Origin: Sphingomonas sp. ID1715
GTDB lineage: Bacteria; Pseudomonadota; Alphaproteobacteria; Sphingomonadales; Sphingomonadaceae
Direction of reading: 5' to 3'
Length of the DNA stretch: 64,000 nt
NCBI RefSeq assembly: GCF_013044515.1
Contig: NZ_JABEPR010000003.1
Span: 186,001-250,000, forward strand
Part shown: one piece after another, positions 63,698-64,000 of the stretch
Layout of the letters: the number at the start of each line of letters is the position of its first letter
Position numbering within the stretch: position 1 is the first letter of the stretch
Made by a program: the position numbers and the translations under genes
Notes under the pieces: generated by a model
What the model was told of the DNA's origin: nothing
The model's database searches: none
What the model saw: only the letters and a program-made list of their open reading frames with translations

Positions 63698-64000
63698 TCC
63701 AGGCGTCGATTGCCGCCCATCCCTGAGCGCCCAGGGGCCGCAAACGCCTCCACCGACGCTCGTTCATCCCTCCCAGTGCAATGATCGGTCTGGTGGTTCG
63801 CCGCGCAAGCAGGCCGAACCGTACCGGCCCGAGCGCTCGCGAGCCTTGGTGCGATCGCGTGGCGAAGGCCGGCGAGAGCAGCAGCAGCGCCGCATTCGCG
63901 CGCTCGGCCCGGAGGATCTCGGCGCCGTCATGCACCGGGAAGAGGCGGGGCAGGCGGCTTGGTCTCCTCGCCGCGCCATAAACGCCGTCAGCGCCGGCGC
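63687..64000 (-). CDS. Thiamine phosphate synthase/TenI-like protein, C-terminal part
   Basis: The frame is open to the right edge, so the N-terminal half is missing; about 103 residues are present. AGADGVYG, PVHDGAEILRAERANAALLLLSPAFATRSHQG (in adjoining parts), LGPVRFGLLARR and PIIALGGMNERR are the TIM-barrel motifs of ThiE/TenI: the ADG(V/I) strand, the His/Glu turn, the SPxFxTxSH loop and the ALGGM phosphate-binding loop. The ending GWAAIDAWIRT is typical of the sphingomonad form. Whether it makes thiamine phosphate or acts like TenI cannot be told. Confidence 0.8.
   Translation of the reverse strand, partial: AGADGVYGAARRPSRLPRLFPVHDGAEILRAERANAALLLLSPAFATRSHQGSRALGPVRFGLLARRTTRPIIALGGMNERRWRRLRPLGAQGWAAIDAWIRT

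Overview
This is a GC-rich, gene-dense window from an alphaproteobacterium, most likely of the order Sphingomonadales. The pointers are a sphingan-type exopolysaccharide core (Glc primer transferase plus a GelK/SpsK-like glucuronosyltransferase), an exosortase/EpsI pair with its small accessory protein, DUF6489, DUF1491, MmcB and YcgN family genes, frequent GTG/TTG starts, and the gene order ppsR-hemE-hemJ-rho / mnmE-mnmG-rsmG-parA-parB-holA that marks the chromosome origin in many Alphaproteobacteria. No tRNA, rRNA, CRISPR array, prophage or intact insertion sequence was seen. No gap between genes exceeds 300 bases; the largest (47434-47710, 277 bases) is a candidate origin.

Region 1 (1-17.5 kb). 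The 3' end of pdeM and, 15.5 kb later, its usual partner DNA ligase flank an exopolysaccharide locus. The locus has modifying enzymes (NodB-type deacetylase, FkbH-like HAD phosphatase, hexapeptide acetyltransferase, GT2), an EpsD-like lipoprotein, a GelK-like transferase, an AAA ATPase, a small membrane protein, an outer-membrane beta-barrel, a Wza-like exporter, a Wzz-like chain-length protein, a BY-kinase-like protein without a normal P-loop, exosortase, EpsI and the lipid-linked priming transferase. No Wzx flippase or Wzy polymerase was recognised here.

Region 2 (17.5-41.8 kb). Mostly housekeeping: hisN-like, a lipoprotein, ispH, a two-PAS hybrid histidine kinase, a DEAD-box helicase, a TPR protein, an M20 peptidase, glnD, an alpha/beta hydrolase, GNAT, mutS, msrB, a class A PBP, a YgjP-like protease, YcgN, SCO, an ankyrin protein, mmcB and a cell-wall hydrolase. 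Within it is a compact three-gene operon of type III polyketide synthase, methyltransferase and FAD oxidoreductase (32.8-35.6 kb). A 194-bp terminal-inverted-repeat element lies between the ankyrin gene and mmcB and supplies the mmcB stop codon.

Region 3 (42-64 kb). To the left of about 47.5 kb the genes DUF1491, thioesterase, ptsN, hpf, dnaQ, coaE, aroE, maf and ppsR all run leftwards; to the right hemE, hemJ, rho, a TerC-family gene and then mnmE, mnmG, rsmG, parA, parB run rightwards, as expected on either side of a replication origin. The ppsR-hemE gap carries DnaA-box-like sites and a cluster of GANTC (CcrM) sites, and two perfect 16-bp parS palindromes flank mnmG. A short leftward pair (dienelactone hydrolase, ogt) sits between the TerC gene and mnmE. 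Further right is a leftward operon DUF3576-leuS-lptE-holA, then an exported barrel-like protein and the end of a thiamine-phosphate-synthase-like gene that runs off the window.
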